Positions 1-14,000 of a stretch of DNA of 64,000 bases are shown in pieces. Each line of letters begins with the position of its first letter. The first letter of the stretch is position 1. The notes below the pieces were generated by a model. It was not told the DNA's origin and made no database searches. It worked only from the letters and a program-made list of their open reading frames with translations. Source of the stretch: Hydractinia symbiolongicarpus (Eukaryota > Cnidaria > Hydrozoa > Anthoathecata > Hydractiniidae); NCBI RefSeq assembly GCF_029227915.1, contig NC_079881.1, positions 20,435,501 to 20,499,500 on the forward strand, written 5' to 3'. A program made the position numbers and the translations under genes.

Positions 1-2108
1 ACATATTTGCGACAGCTATGAAATCACCAGAGAAAAGAAATGCGAATGACAATTAGTGTACTTTTTTAATAAATGTATCTATGCACATCGACATCCCGAC
101 AGAAAATTTGAAATATGAAAGTCTATAAATTAAAAACAGGTTAAATATAGTTCAAGTATTAGCACGTAAATACGACAAGTGACAAAAACGCGAGGGAGGA
201 TAGTGAAAATTACTAAATAAACACATCTCACTCTTTATCAGGAATTTTCACTGGTAGCGACAATTGATGAACCCTGTTAGAAAGACCATTGTGTTACAAA
301 CCTATTTTGCCTAATTTAATAGCGGCTAAGCGGCCCTGGCACACCTTGGTGATGCGATTCCTTATAATTTAGGAAGATTAGGCTGGCGTAATAATTAGGC
401 ACTTCCCAGCAATAATTATATATGCCCGCGCTGTAGTTTATTGTGAACAAGAAGAACAAATATACTGGATGATTTTTTTATAATAAGACAAGCTAAAGAT
501 TTGAACATATGCTAGAAAAGAAAGCATTTTTACTTCTACTTGACATTTATTTGGATAGTTAAATCGACTACCATATTCGAGGTGTTTGTATTTCCTCTGC
601 ATAATGTAGCTAGCTAGACAATTGTCTATCAAGTATAAAGTGTGTATTTTGCATTAGACTACAAAAATATAAAAGTTTCTTTAACTTCATGTGTTTTCCT
701 CGCACGCCATCTGTAAATTTTGCTTTGAAGCGAACGTCGACTATACATCTCATTAGCTTAAGAATCTGAGTATTTTTGTACCACGTGATCAGTCAGTAAA
801 TATTATCCACTCCATAATAAATGTTCACAGTCTAAGAGACCCTGTGGACAAAGATGTTCCGTGGTGTTGTTTTAGGCTGCAATATTTGCATTTATATGTT
901 TGTTTGGACATGTGAGTTATTAAAATTTGAAAGTTTTCGAATTCTGTTTTTTTAAAAAAACAAATAAATTGAGATTAACAGAATTGCTTTTGTTTTCAGG
1001 TCCAAGGGTAGTCCTTTCTCCAAAGGCTCTGATATTTAATCATTGACGATAAAAATACTATCTTCGCTCGCGTACATACGCTCATTCTCAGCAAGTTTCT
1101 GCCGAAACAAGGATAGAGAATATTGAAAATGCATAACATGTTTTTCCAAACGCAAAAAGAAAGGTGGAGTAGTAAAAAGTAAAAAGTGACATTCAAAAGG
1201 TGGAGTCCATAGAGAGATTTTATCGCTTGTGTGTTTTTTTGTATTTAGGTTATATGCTTTTGTGTTTTTAAATGCCGCAAGCGATGTAAAAGGAGATGCA
1301 AACATTTAATCTTCAAGTCATCTGGTTATCTATTGCTTAAAAAATCCCTCACAAAGTTCACGAGGAAGTTTTATTCTATCGCTGAATCGTAAAAATTTCT
1401 AAACCAGCGGCGTTTTTTGACTATTGCGCATGCACAAGTAAATCGCCCGTGCGATTCACAGTGGCCCAAAATGCTTTTCTATAGAAATTCATTTGAAGTC
1501 GAAGTACTCCGTTGTCTGTAAATAAAAACTTATAAAATAAATCATTCCGAAGTTAGTACTTACAATGGATCAAACACAGTCCCTCCTTCGTTACTGCTCA
1601 TCCCTTTACTTTGTTTTTTTCCTTTATCTGCCATCATCATAGAAATTGTAGTTCCAACAAGAACTTACAGAAAGCGCGAATGTGCGAAAACTAGCCTGAA
1701 GGATGATATTTGAAGGCCTGGTTCCGGCTGACTGCGTTTATTTTTATTTTTAGAAGAAAGGATCATAAAAAACAAAATAAAAAATCTATGGTCTTGAATA
1801 AACGCCGCCTGTTGATTAGTTATTTTCGAAACTGAACTATATTCCTTCCGCTCGTTCTTTGTCTATCCATTTCCGCTCGTTTTTTCCCTCTAAAATATAT
1901 TTGAATAAAAGAGAAAGCTGCGCCTAAAGTTTGTTTTACTTATTTAGTCATAAGTCTGATCACAGTGATTAGTTTAGGTAGCCGAACACATGATCTCGAG
2001 ACCAAATGTAAGATAGCTTTTTTTAATTGTCTGTAACCACAAAAAGATAGTCCTAATGTAAATATTAAAAGTGGTGTCATGTTGAAGATAAGCGAAGTTT
2101 GATGGAAT
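1..2108. other. gene-poor AT-rich flank
   Basis: I see no supported gene. Open frames here are short, of low complexity and lack recognisable domains. The sequence is AT-rich with scattered homopolymer runs, and I found no clear tandem array or terminal repeat before position 2109. Confidence 0.5.
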
Positions 2109-2173
2109 AAAAAATATGACCACTTAACTGTTCAGTCTTTGTCATAGAATAATATAGATGTGGCCTCTTGATA
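2109..2173 (+). repeat. left 65-bp terminal inverted repeat
   Basis: Exact reverse complement of 3770-3834. Similarity stops abruptly on both sides. Confidence 0.85.
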
Positions 2174-3769
2174 TAAAGAAGGGGAATTGAAACAAAGCTC
2201 GTTATATCTACAGTTCGTTGCATCGAAAGGTGCGAAAAAATCAGGAAATTTTGCCTAAATTGCTTAAAACTCGTGACCCCTTTCCAGCAAGATTGATTTC
2301 AATTACTGAAGTGCTTTATATTGATCTGCGATGGAAATATATACTCTTTTTTATCTTGATTCACTGTTCGTATTGCGATGAATGTTTTTTAATTGTTAGT
2401 TTTTTCTTTATATTTATATCTTTTTTGTTATTTTCTGTTGCATTTTGTACTTTAAGTTCGTTATCGAGGTTTTTTAAGTTCAGGGGAAGAAAAAAATTGG
2501 TTCGTTAAATCAAGAGTTCAATATATCGGGAGTATGTTATATATAAAATATTTGTAAAAGTTTTAAAGGCTAAATCCTAGGGGAATAGACTCTGATTCGT
2601 TATATTGAGACGTTCGCCACTGTATTATCATGTCATAAACAAACGAACTTATTCTATCGCAATCGATAGCTATAGCTGTCATCGACGGGCAACGATGAAA
2701 TAATTAGTGGATAAAAATCAACCAATTAGATCACAGCAATTAAAGTAATTAACTTTTTACGAACCCGGATGAAAACAATAGATTAATTAAAAGCTTTATG
2801 ATAATATAATTTCTCTGAAAAAAAAAACAAAAAACAATTATCGCAAGCTGTATCTCAAAAAAATAAAAAATAAAAAAAGGTTGATATTATAGTACTTGCT
2901 ATGTTTTTGTAAAAATATTACGGAAATTGTAGCGCAGATCTATCCAAAGTTCAAAATTGTAAAAATATGTTTTGTCCTGTATACATAATTAAAGATCTGT
3001 GATATTCATTGGCTTGTTTTGTCATAGATAATGACGTGTTGAGAGTTAATCTACTGAATGTGCGTTAATCAAGTTTTAATAACAGCGTGACTGTTAAAGT
3101 TTCTAATTTTGATGTTTGTACAAATAGACGTAAAAAAGCTGGGCCTTAGTTCCTTGTTGGACAATATCAAATGACATGAATTAAAAAAACAAATATTCAA
3201 TTAGTGGCAAAAAAAATATGTCACGCGGCGTTGTTAAATTTGGAATAAACGTGATTGCGTAAATAACGTCTTGGTGGAATTAAATTTTGACAGGCGAGAA
3301 AAAACTCCGCACGAATGTAAATCGACGTAATGAGTCATGATCTAGATATAGGTTCGAGAAGAGGTTGTTCCATATAGACCTATATCGACATTCGGCAGCT
3401 CAAAGTGTATTCCTCAAACACCTGCCGCAGGGAGATTTCTGCAAGATCAACCGGAAGTTCTAAAGCTGTCTCTTTTTTATATTACAGTGAGAACATGGGG
3501 TCTTGTCTCTTATGTCAACGAAATTTTTTAAACAAAATTGAATGGAAAAAGAAAAGTTGCGAAGAACTTTTTTTTTAGTTAAACGCCAGTGGCGATGTTG
3601 CATGGCTGATTCTTAATCACATTCTTTATATTATCTTGAGAAATCTGATCCACGCAAACAAACTCGGATATGCTTGCCAGCCAAATCTTTTAATGAATGA
3701 TCTCTTTGGTGTTGAACTAAAGACTTAAATTCACGTGCTCCTTCAACAAAACCTGCCGGCAAAAAGGTG

Positions 3770-3834
3770 TATCAAGAGGCCACATCTATATTATTCTATG
3801 ACAAAGACTGAACAGTTAAGTGGTCATATTTTTT
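3770..3834 (-). repeat. right 65-bp terminal inverted repeat
   Basis: Exact reverse complement of 2109-2173. Confidence 0.85.
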
Positions 3835-4308
3835 AAAGGGATTGTAAAACAGAAATTATCTTTCAAAATTAAAGTCAGTAATACGAGATTTTTATATTAA
3901 TCGGTGTAAACTAGATGGATAGGAAGAAAGAAATCTCTCTTTTGTCCACCTAGGTCTAAATAGTATTGCTGTTATGATGATGTTGTGAAAAATTTTTGCA
4001 TAGAGAATAAGCAGCAAGAGCTACGATTTTCAGGAAGTGGCAGAAATGTCGTAGAAAGAAAATTCGTACTTTATTTATCACAGATCAAAATTTAGTCAGA
4101 CAAAAATTCTATCTGCGAAGAAGAGCGCCAAGTACAAAGCACAATCTCAAAGAGAAGATTGTTAAATAAATATTTTGTCGAACTGTCAAATGTGACTCCT
4201 GTAAACAAATGGAATATTTACTAACAAGTATTTTAAAAGCACAACTTCTAACGTGTCTTACGACTTCCTGACTTCAATAGTGGTACCATGTTCTACAGTT
4301 TGCAAATA

Positions 4309-5510
4309 CAGTTGACTTTATCTCTAATCCGAATCTCTATTATCCGAATCTTTAATCCGATCAAATTAAAAGTCAACATCAATTTTCCTTAAGAATCTCT
4401 TATAATTTACTTTCTAATATCCAAATCTCTGTAATCTAAAAACCTCAAGAATCCGAACTAATTTTCAGGTCCCTGTTCTGCCCGGATAATGAACATCGGC
4501 CTGATTAAGTACGGCAGCTTGCACCGGTTAAGAACAGGGCAGAAAATACATAATCAGGGCAACATAATCAGGACAGGCCGGCTTATTACTCAAAAAATAT
4601 TATTTGGCACTTATAAAAGGGACATATAATCAGGGCAGGCCAGTTTATATACGACAGTGCAATATTATTTCTCATTTATTATAGAACGAACATAATCGGG
4701 GCAGGCCAACTTATGTATGACACAGTCAAATATTATTCGAAACTTATAGAACGAACGTAATCGGGGCCGACCGCTTTTATATCATTCGTCATCACTTCTG
4801 ACAAGCGAATAGCCCTGGTGGCAAAGTTGTTGTTGCTCTCAAATGAAACGAAATTTCGCGGCAAATACTAAATTTTGGGATTCGCAAGTTTAATAACTTT
4901 TCAAACTTAATTCCCGCAAAAAGAATAATTTAGGTTCCGTGAAATTTAGTTACTTCAAAGTATATTATGCTGAAATGTATTTACTACAAGATTAGTTTAT
5001 ACTAAGAATTACGTCGAGACTTTTTTCTTCCGCCATGTCTAGTTTTTAGGGGTGTTCTATCTTCCAGAGAATGTTTAATTCACAAAAGTTCGAAGAAAAT
5101 GCCAATCACAGCCTGCCTGGCCAGCCATCATATCAGCGTTCATAATCCGGTCACCACTACATAACCAGTGCAAAAAAAACATAATCGGATCATGTGTACA
5201 TAATCCGCCTGTCCCGGTTGTAAACAGGCCGTTTTCGCAATCTGGGCAGAACATCCCTTTGATTAAATTCTCTCTATAATACAAATTTTTAAATGTAAAC
5301 ATACCATTAACACTTTCGAATGTTTTTGTTTTTCGCAATTTGAATCTCTGCCGAATTCGAATGTTTTGATCTTTTTGTATAAGACAAAGAGGAATCGCAA
5401 AAAAATTTATTTTTGTTCAAACTTACTTATTCGTTTTTATTTCTCACCTTTTTTTTAATTTTTTTTAAAAAAGTTCGACCCTTGAGATTCGGATTAGGAA
5501 GAGTCGACTG
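4309..5510. mobile_element. pogo/Tigger-like non-autonomous DNA element (MITE)
   Basis: The left end reads CAGTTGACT followed by repeated 'aatccgaatctc' blocks. The right end, read inward on the minus strand, starts CAGTCGACTC and also leads into CTAATCCGAATCTC. Both ends are flanked by TA (4307-4308 and 5511-5512), the target duplication expected of Tc1/mariner/pogo elements. The interior has no transposase reading frame; it holds diverged repeats of an 'ataatcggggcaggcc' block. The family assignment rests on termini and TA duplication only. Confidence 0.7.
4536..4775 (+). repeat. diverged minisatellite inside the TA-flanked MITE
   Basis: About four imperfect units of roughly 65-85 bp, each containing a block like 'cataatcagggcaggcc' followed by a TTAT-rich stretch and 'atagaacgaac' or similar. 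Related blocks recur near 5180-5260 in the same element. Units are well diverged, so the array is old. Confidence 0.5.
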
Positions 5511-5512
5511 TA

Positions 5513-7535
5513 ATTTAAAGCAACATTTAATCAGTTGTTCACTTTATCGACCTGATCAAGGCGACAAAGTCTATTCGCCCTTAACATTTCGGAACATAAC
5601 ATTTTAGTGACTATGTTACTTGCTAGATGCACATTGTGAATATGAAGTACAAAGATGAAATAAATTAATATGTTAAGAAAAATCGTAAATTGGTTTAGCT
5701 AGGAATACGAAGTTGTTTTGAAACTTAACTTTAGCACAACAAAAAAGACACCTCACCAATAACTTTTCACTTACTTTATGTGTACAATGTAATCGCGTGC
5801 TTTCATATGTTGATTCAATAAATACCATTTACGTGGGTCTTAACTCTAGTCTGTCGTAAGGAAGTTTCGCCGTTAAGCAAGGTTAATTTACTTTCAAGCG
5901 GCGGCTTTGATCTTCTCTTTCTTAAATAGAACATTTACTTTCAACAGTTCGTCAAATTGTGATGTTTGCTTTTGCACTTTTTTATTGCGTACCGTGTATT
6001 TCACGTTAGATCTGTGTAATATCAGTACCTGCATAATGGCGAAGCAAAATGGTAATTGAATTCTGATTATGTAAACAAAGCATATGTTCTAAATTTTGGA
6101 AACTTTAAAGGTGACAAAATACGGGCCTAATTTTCCTCGTTTCTAGATTCTTTGTTTACCTTTTTGTCAGGGTTTTGTTGGTTATTTAAGTTTTTTTTCT
6201 TGAACATGACAGTAAAGTATGCTATATCGTAATTCTTTATCTTCTGTTACTTTATTCTCACTCTTCCAAATGCAAAAATAAAAACCATTTCCATAGTCTA
6301 AAAAGTCGAATAAAAACATCAAATGACAGGAAAGTACTTCCTACAGCTACAGCTTATTCAACCTCCCCCTTCGAAAGTCCCTTACTCCTCTGCACACCTA
6401 CCACTCGCGTTAACTTTTGAGAAAAATTGCCGCCCGTTTACTTCAGCTAAGACAATCCCCTGGATAATTCCCCGCAGGAGAGATTTAATTGCGCTACAGC
6501 TCCCTTCATTGCAGGACTGTGATTAGCAACAGCACAGAAAGAAATTAAGAACATTATACTGGATAAATAATGTGCATAAAAATTTAAAGGAGGAAAATTG
6601 CATCCATGATAATTCTTAAACACTATGCAATTTTGAGAATGTACTATCATTAAACTAATGACGTTAATGACGGGTAAAAGGAAAACTGGATTTAAATAAA
6701 TAAATGTTTCTAGACACAAGTTTCTCTTGGCGGTTGACGTTTGATAGTTCAAACTGAGCAATGTGACATAAAATCATGCCACATTGTCTCTTTAAAACAA
6801 TTAACTGACGTGTAATGTTCACTACTACTGTCATTTTGAAATTTAAAAGTTAAACAATGCATACATTTCGTCATAAACACAAAACGTCAACCTCTGCAAT
6901 TTAGCTAAAATGATAATTAAAAAATGGTCTAAGAAAATGGGGAGCTTATATCATGTGGCAGTTTTTCATAAACGAACAACATAGTGAAAATAATCATCTG
7001 CTTATGGCTTAATGAAGACTTTATTTGATAGCATGACTTTCATAGAAATGTAAAGAGGATCCTATATCCTATATCGAATAGAGATAACTACTCTGAAGAG
7101 TTTAACCAAGAATATTCTAAACTTTGGAACCAAATTTATCCTAATTCCCAGGATACACATATAAATTGGACATATCTGAGATTGCAAACTGTTGTAAAAG
7201 TCACCCTAAAGTACTTTAAACGAAACACGAGAAAAAACATTTTTCATCAATGATAGGAGACAGGTTTATAAGTTTCTTTTTTTCATAAATTCCAAGATGC
7301 AAGCAATATGTTAGGAAACTCTTAACTTTTTGTCTAACTTCATACTGAATATTTTCATAACGTATAATCTTATAAAAAAGCGTGTAGTTTGCGATCATCA
7401 ATGTAGCTATATTTGTGCCCCAGGCTCTTTTCAGATTAGAACTTGCTATAGGTCATTGAAGAATAATTTTCACTAACATAACGGGCACTATCTACCCAGT
7501 AACGTTTATTTCGCGAATATAAAGGAAAAGTTGTT
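5513..7535. other. intergenic, no supported gene
   Basis: I see no convincing coding exon. A short ATG frame near 6036 that runs into a GTAATT donor-like site is too short to support. The 104-residue minus-strand frame near 6447-6761 has no recognisable domain. Confidence 0.45.
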
Positions 7536-7680
7536 GGGCTAAAATATCACTTATCGCCTGCTTGCAATATGGAATTATATATCATCATGGATTTCGCAGG
7601 TCAAAATGTAACTGACTGCCCGCTTGCAATATGAAATTATATACCATCATGCATTGCGCGGGCCAAAATATCATTTACGC
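7536..7680 (+). repeat. short tandem duplication (~62-bp unit, ~2.3 copies)
   Basis: The block containing 'cttgcaatatg', 'aattatatacc/tatcatcatg' and 'gcgggccaaaatatca' occurs twice in tandem, with a partial copy at the left edge. It sits about 340 bp upstream of the decarboxylase start codon. Confidence 0.6.
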
Positions 7681-7937
7681 ATAATATTTGCAGTCCACAA
7701 AATTATAATTAAAAGAAAATCAAACACCAAGAAATTATTTGATTGTCATTTGACACGCATGGATTTTGATTAATCGCTCTCCAGTTTACACTGGCTCGAT
7801 AATGGACATAGACAAGGAACTAACGGCCAGGTAAAAACAACAACCTCCTTATTCATCAAAAACACCGCTTGTTGAAAAACAGTAAATATTATTATTTTCT
7901 ATATATAAACTCAAATGCAGTCAACTGTGACCACTCC

Positions 7938-7946
7938 TATATATAC
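7938..7946 (+). promoter_or_regulatory. candidate TATA box of the decarboxylase gene
   Basis: TATATATAC lies 75 bp upstream of the inferred start codon at 8021, in a position where transcription starting about 30 bp downstream would give a short 5' leader. AT-rich surroundings make chance occurrence possible. Confidence 0.35.
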
Positions 7947-8020
7947 CCCTTCTTGGGGATAATTTTAACACATCACTAGATGGTTGTTAGAGTTGGAACA
8001 TCAAGTACAACTCAGTGAAA

Positions 8021-11000
8021 ATGGCCGAGAAGCGAAAAAGACATAGCTTAACACCTGGTAAGGGTAAGCGACCAAGGCAAGGCGAATGCAGTGGAACAGT
8101 GTTTGACCCATTGTAAGTAATCACTTCAGCATTATTTTTACCACATTTAATTACAGCTTTTCGTTTTTCTAGCTCACTTTGACTTATTACACGAAAATAA
8201 CTAGTCAACTAATTAACACGAATTTGATAATTTCGCGTTAATTAAAACCATGTTAATTTCATACCTATTAGATTTCTCCTCCGTTAATTTAAAATTCGCT
8301 TAAAAAAACATCTGTATATTTCAACGCATCTTATATAATTTATATGTACCTTTTGCAAAATGCCTTTCAAAAATATAATAATATGATTTCGAGATCTTCC
8401 TTTTAATCTAGAAAGCGGTCAACACAACATAAAACGGAGAGATGAAGTGTTCTTTTCTTATTTCTAACAATCAACAAAAGTCGCCAACGAAATTAAAACT
8501 TGATTAGTTTAAACCCCTTTACTGTATGGTATGCTATATCAGAACAATAATGATTTCCTATGCATATACCCAATTTCTGTTGTTCTTTTTTTGCTTTAAA
8601 TTCATCTAATCTCGAGAAAAGAAATATTTTAATGGTTGAAAATTCGCCTTATATAATACCGTTTATAATACCGTTTGTTTTTTTAAATTCGCGTTAATTA
8701 CCACACACTTAAATACCGGAATTTATAAATTCGCGTTAATTTCATGCATCATAATTAATCCTGCTTTATTAAGTTGACTACTTATTTTCGTGTAATAAGG
8801 TATATATGCTGACTCAAACTTTAATGCCAGGAAAGAAGAATAAAACACTTAAATGCGTTACATAGTCCCCCACTTCACCCTGTCGTTATTAATTCGATAT
8901 TTATAAAACGTACCAAACGCGTTTGGGACTTAAAAAACATTTTTATATATATTAAATGTTACTTCTTTTAATAGATTCTATTTGGATATGGGAGTAAATT
9001 ATAATGACACAATACAATGTGTATTACACCGCCCTGTTTTAGACTGATAACGCCCTGTCTTGGACTAAGGCCGCTTTTTGTCGGACTGAGACCTCCCTGT
9101 CCTGGACTCAAGGGGCCCTGAGAAAAGGAATATTCAGGCTGAAATTAAAATTTAACAATTATTCAACCTAATCTCCCCGCAATCGTGTGAGCGCGAAATA
9201 TTTGTGTCTCGCATAGAAAAATATGAAAAAGCAACAACAATAGACTTAAAGTAATGTTTTTGTCACTAACCATGAAATCAAATGTCATAAATAATCATAC
9301 AATTTTGGTTGGTTTAAATATATGATTGCTAAACTTCTGACCGCCAATAACCTATGCAAGACGATCGGTTTAAATAAAAAAAGATAAAATTTATATACTC
9401 TGAATTTCGAAAAATCTGCAATATATTTATATGTCCATAAAGCTCAGCCCTAAATGAAACCCACGGCAGAAAACAAAGTTTTTTGGGAAATGTCACGTCC
9501 ATTCTTTAAAGTTCTATCGGACATTTTATATATAGCTAGTTATATTTACGCACTTGCTACAAACCCCTACTTACACTTTAAGGAGTTATTTAACTTTTTC
9601 TTGAAACTGCGCCTATGAACGCCCTCCAATCTTTTCTATTTTATTATTTTTGTATTTTCACCTTTTATAAGGTTTTTGTGGGTTTGGCGCCCTATGAAAT
9701 TGTATATTTTATCCAAAACAGTAAAAAAGTGTCTTTTCAAACTGCGCCAAATAAAAGGACTTAATAAACACCTAAAAAAAAGCAATTTAATTTCTTTGAA
9801 CATTTTCCACATTCTTAGAAATTGATAAATTATGGCTTTACAGGTTACAATATTATTTAACAATCCAATAATTAATTTATAATACTTCATTATAATATTA
9901 TGAGGCATATATCGACATCATATATGCCAAAGAATAGATTTGCGAAAACTTGTATTTAACAAGAAATTGCTTAAAAGTCATCATTTTGAGGCAGGGTTTT
10001 TATCTCTCACCTGACAGATATCATCCGTATTGATTAAGTTTTATGACTTACAATCCAACAAACTGAGCGCTTGGCGTAGATTAGGAAATGATGTTTACAA
10101 ATTATCTACTGCGCATGCGCACTATAACTCATCTATGTACATAACTGTCAATCACATTATCTTACTTAGCAGCTTCATGTGAAGTGTAAATAAAACTCTT
10201 TGATTGTTTGACATAAGGCAACTCAGTGGATTATTTTTATTTCACAATTTTTTTAATAATATTTTTTAATTTTAACCAAACATGTTGGCACAGCTGTTTT
10301 TAAGACATTAAATTGAGCTTTAAAATAATAATAATGATCATTTATGTGATCTTACAACAACGTACAATGAGAATAAAGATAGAATGAACTAGGTCCATGT
10401 TGGGTCAGAATGATGCATATTAAGTCAAGTTCAGGGAAAATTATTTAATCCTAATTCTAAAGATTCGGGTTTTAAAAGTTGTCACCAAAGGTTAGTACAG
10501 CCGAAAGTCATTTGAGAACGATGTTTAACTTTCAAATTGTAAAGGATTTTATAGATAAGCTATATATAAGCTTTTATTTAAATTTACTGCATACCTCCAA
10601 ACACTAAATATTGCTTATCATAAACGACTTTATTTACGTTTTTTAACACTTACTGAGATTAACCAGGCTTTCTTTGGCATTTAAAAATTTGAAGCAACAA
10701 CTTCATATTCATAAAAATAATATTTCTGATAAAAGCATTTAAATGAGATTAAAAAGGAATTTCATTTTAACCGCAATGGGTAACCTTTAGTGTTCTTGTA
10801 GTGTCATTTTCACACTTTAGAGACACTAAAATGACAATATTTAGTGTCATTTCATGCTTAAATAATTTATGTAGAATAAAATAATACCCTGGTCAAGGTC
10901 TATAATAGCAATCTTCATTACAATAGCAAACTTTATCGGGGTGAAAACCGTCGGGAAGTATTCACTAGTGCGGTGCTAATTAACATGTAAATTTGCAGGA

Positions 11001-14000
11001 CGCGATTTATTAATTTAAAAAAGCAACCCTACATCACTTTTCATCATGTGGATTTCCAGGCTCATACGAAAAAAAATAATGATTTCGCATCATGACTATA
11101 CATAAAACAAGTAGCATATCGTAAAATGCCAAAATCAAGCGCAGCGCTTATCAGTGAAGATGGCAAGATTTTAATGCTCTTATCTGAGGGTTATCCACGG
11201 GTGCGCTTATAAATGAGTATAAAGAAATGCAAAATTTCAATTATGTATATTCTTTTTTCTGCATCATTTTATCCGTTTTATATTCTTCTTCATCAGTTGT
11301 TGAATAATCAGAAGAAATATCTAAACAAACATCACTTCGTTCGTACTCAACACCACAAAAACTATATACGTAACAAAATTAAAGAAGCAGAAAAAAGTCT
11401 CGCATTTTAAGTGAAACAAACATTGTATTCTAGATCTTCTTTCCCTATATGCGCTTATCTGAGAGTGCGCTTATAAAAAGGTGCGCTTGATTTCGGCATT
11501 TTACGGTACCTATTGCATGATTCAGCATGATTCTTTAGTACCAGATACATTGACGATATTCTATAATTACAAATCTTTGTGTTATTGCTGCAAACATATG
11601 TGGTGAAGGAACAATTAACGGGTAGAATGTCATGAACTTATAGGTTGGATCCACATACAGCAAAGAATATTAGCAAAGTGTTTATTTTATTAGGCCACAG
11701 TCAGATTGCTACAAGAAACCATGGGAAGCCTTGGGTGCTTGGTTTCTTGGACCACGTGCAGAAAACAGAGAAGTATTTAGCCGTCTTATATCGAAAGCCA
11801 TCGAGTGGTATGCAGATTGTCGTGAGGGATACTTTCCCGGCGATCCTTGCTATATTGATAGCAAAGTAAAAGGCTCGAAAGCCTATCAGAGCGAAATTGC
11901 AGACACGGAAAATCAACTAAAGATTATGCATGATGAGTTAAGCACATCAACGCCATTTTTTAGCACAAGATATCAGGTGAGATGCTATTTTTTTCTGCAT
12001 TACTTGCTTCACCAATAATATCACCTAAGTTAAATAAAGTCATAAATAGAGGAAGATAGGAGTGTTCGTTCTTTTAAATTTATCAAACATTTGTAATTTC
12101 AGGGACATATGTTATGGGAAAATACAATGCCATCCATGCTTGGTTACTTCTCTGGCATGCTTTGGAATCAGAATAATGTGGATTCTACCATATCTCCAGT
12201 CACAACACAATATGAAATTGATGTTGGACAGCATCTGTGTCAACTTATGAACTTCGAAAACGATGAAAAAGTTAGTCCATGGGGTCATATTACAGGATGC
12301 GGTTCCATAGCAAACTTAGAGTCTTTATGGGCAGCAAGAAATTTGAAGTTTCATCCATTGGCCGTACAAGCTGTTGTCATGTCGAAGAATGCTGGCAAAC
12401 TTGCTGGTAAATGATAAATCACTTAATAACTACCTGATTGGTGGTCATCGATAGTATCTTCTTTCTATGATTTGAAACTTGTCTGGACATATTTTAAGCA
12501 ATAGTTATATGATTTTTTTTAGTCGCTGCAGATACTCCAGTATACATTCCACAAATGGACTCGCACGTAGAACTAAGTAAATGCACAAAGTGGCAACTGC
12601 TCAATCTTGATGTCGACACTGTTTGTAATTTATCAGGAGAAGTTTGTGATAGGGCAGGAGTGGATAAAAAAGTGCTAGAGGAGAAGTTAAAAGTAAGACA
12701 CTTGCTATTTAACTTTACTCCTTAATCTTCTCCTGCATTGCTTATTTAATTTTATTCCTTTAGAGCGAATCAGTTATTAATATTGGAATGACAGATTTTA
12801 TGCAGAAGCATAAAATATTAAAAACACCAGTGGTGTGTTCTCCAGGAACTTTTCATTACTCGTGGCCAAAGTCTGCGACTGTTCTTGGAATTGGCGATCA
12901 ATACGTTTTGCCTGTCCATGTCGACGGAAATGCAAGACAAGACATGAAGGGTACTGTTTCCTAATTTATAACTCCAAGATTATAGTTTTGCAGAAAACAA
13001 GAAATAATATCCACGTATTCTATTCCATATATTTTTCTTTAAAAATACAAGAACATTACGTAATTAATCTATAACCAATTTTGTTAATGAAATTACTGCA
13101 AACACCACTCTATAAATGCTAAAAATATATATTAAACGAACTAAAATTTGTGGAGAAATATATGCAGGTTCATTTATTTAACGTTGTTATGTTACTTTTT
13201 TCTTAAGAATTGGACCTAAAACTGGCTGAATGTTTGAAAAGGAAACAGGCTGTCTTTATGGTGGTTGCTGTCATTGGAACTACAGAAGAGGGGGCAGTTG
13301 ATCCGCTCGACGAGATTGTTGCTATGAGAGATAAGTATCGAGCACAGGTAGGAATTAAATTGAAAAAGGGAACAAGGACTGTTTTATCGCGCTACTTATA
13401 TTTAAGTAATTCGTTTGTCCCAACATTCGGATTTACAAAATCTTTGAACCTAGAAAATCAACTATAAAAATTGTTTTCGAAGTTACAGTAACATTATTTT
13501 GTACAAGTTGACTTCCAATATGATCAAGTTTTGCAAATACATTTTTTAGATATAAAAATAAACAATCATGATGACAATGCTACTAATTAAGAACAAAGTA
13601 AGAATGGCAAAGGATAAAATTCTACTGATCTTCTCATTTTCCTAAAAATCAAACAAAATCAAAAAAATGTTAAGAATAAAAACAACTCACACTAAAGGCA
13701 ATTTCGTGGTTTGCATAAATGTATAGATTATGCTCATGCAGTGAATTTTTCTTCTCATATGATCAAAATATTATTGCTTCTAAATCTATTAAAGTTTGAA
13801 CTTCGTTTAAACCACTACTCTTTTTTCTTGCATAAAGAATATTTTAACTTATTTTTAATCCTACAAAATTCATAACTTATAATCACGTGTTTTAAAAGCG
13901 CCACTGACGCAACCCAGTGCAAGTAGAATTAACTACAAATGAGGTTTGTTGCTGAACTTGAAATTATACTTTAACCGTTACCCTTTTTTAATCCGTTTAG

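Larger units (their letters stand above)
2109..3834. mobile_element. 1.7-kb segment bounded by perfect 65-bp inverted repeats
   Basis: The left arm (2109-2173) and right arm (3770-3834) are exact reverse complements over all 65 bases read. The outer ends begin with a run of A followed by TATGACCACTTAACTG, and the inner ends finish in GGCCTCTTGATA. The interior shows no protein domain that I recognise. This layout fits a non-autonomous terminal-inverted-repeat or foldback DNA element. I could not define a target-site duplication because both outer ends lie in A/T runs, so the superfamily is open. Complete identity of the arms suggests recent insertion or gene conversion. Confidence 0.75.
8113..11693 (+). 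other. intron 1 of the decarboxylase gene (3.6 kb)
   Basis: The donor is GTAAGT after 'gacccatt' and the acceptor is TTTTATTAG before 'gccacagtc'. The phase-2 join creates a leucine codon and connects the basic N-terminus to the decarboxylase body. An in-frame TAG at 11671-11673 rules out extending exon 2 upstream. The intron holds two TA-flanked MITE-like elements and a decayed short tandem repeat; no other gene is visible. Confidence 0.6.

Noticed and set aside
6036..6054. Tiny ATG exon (MAKQN) with GTAATT donor
   Set aside because: Too short, and no following exon could be linked to it.
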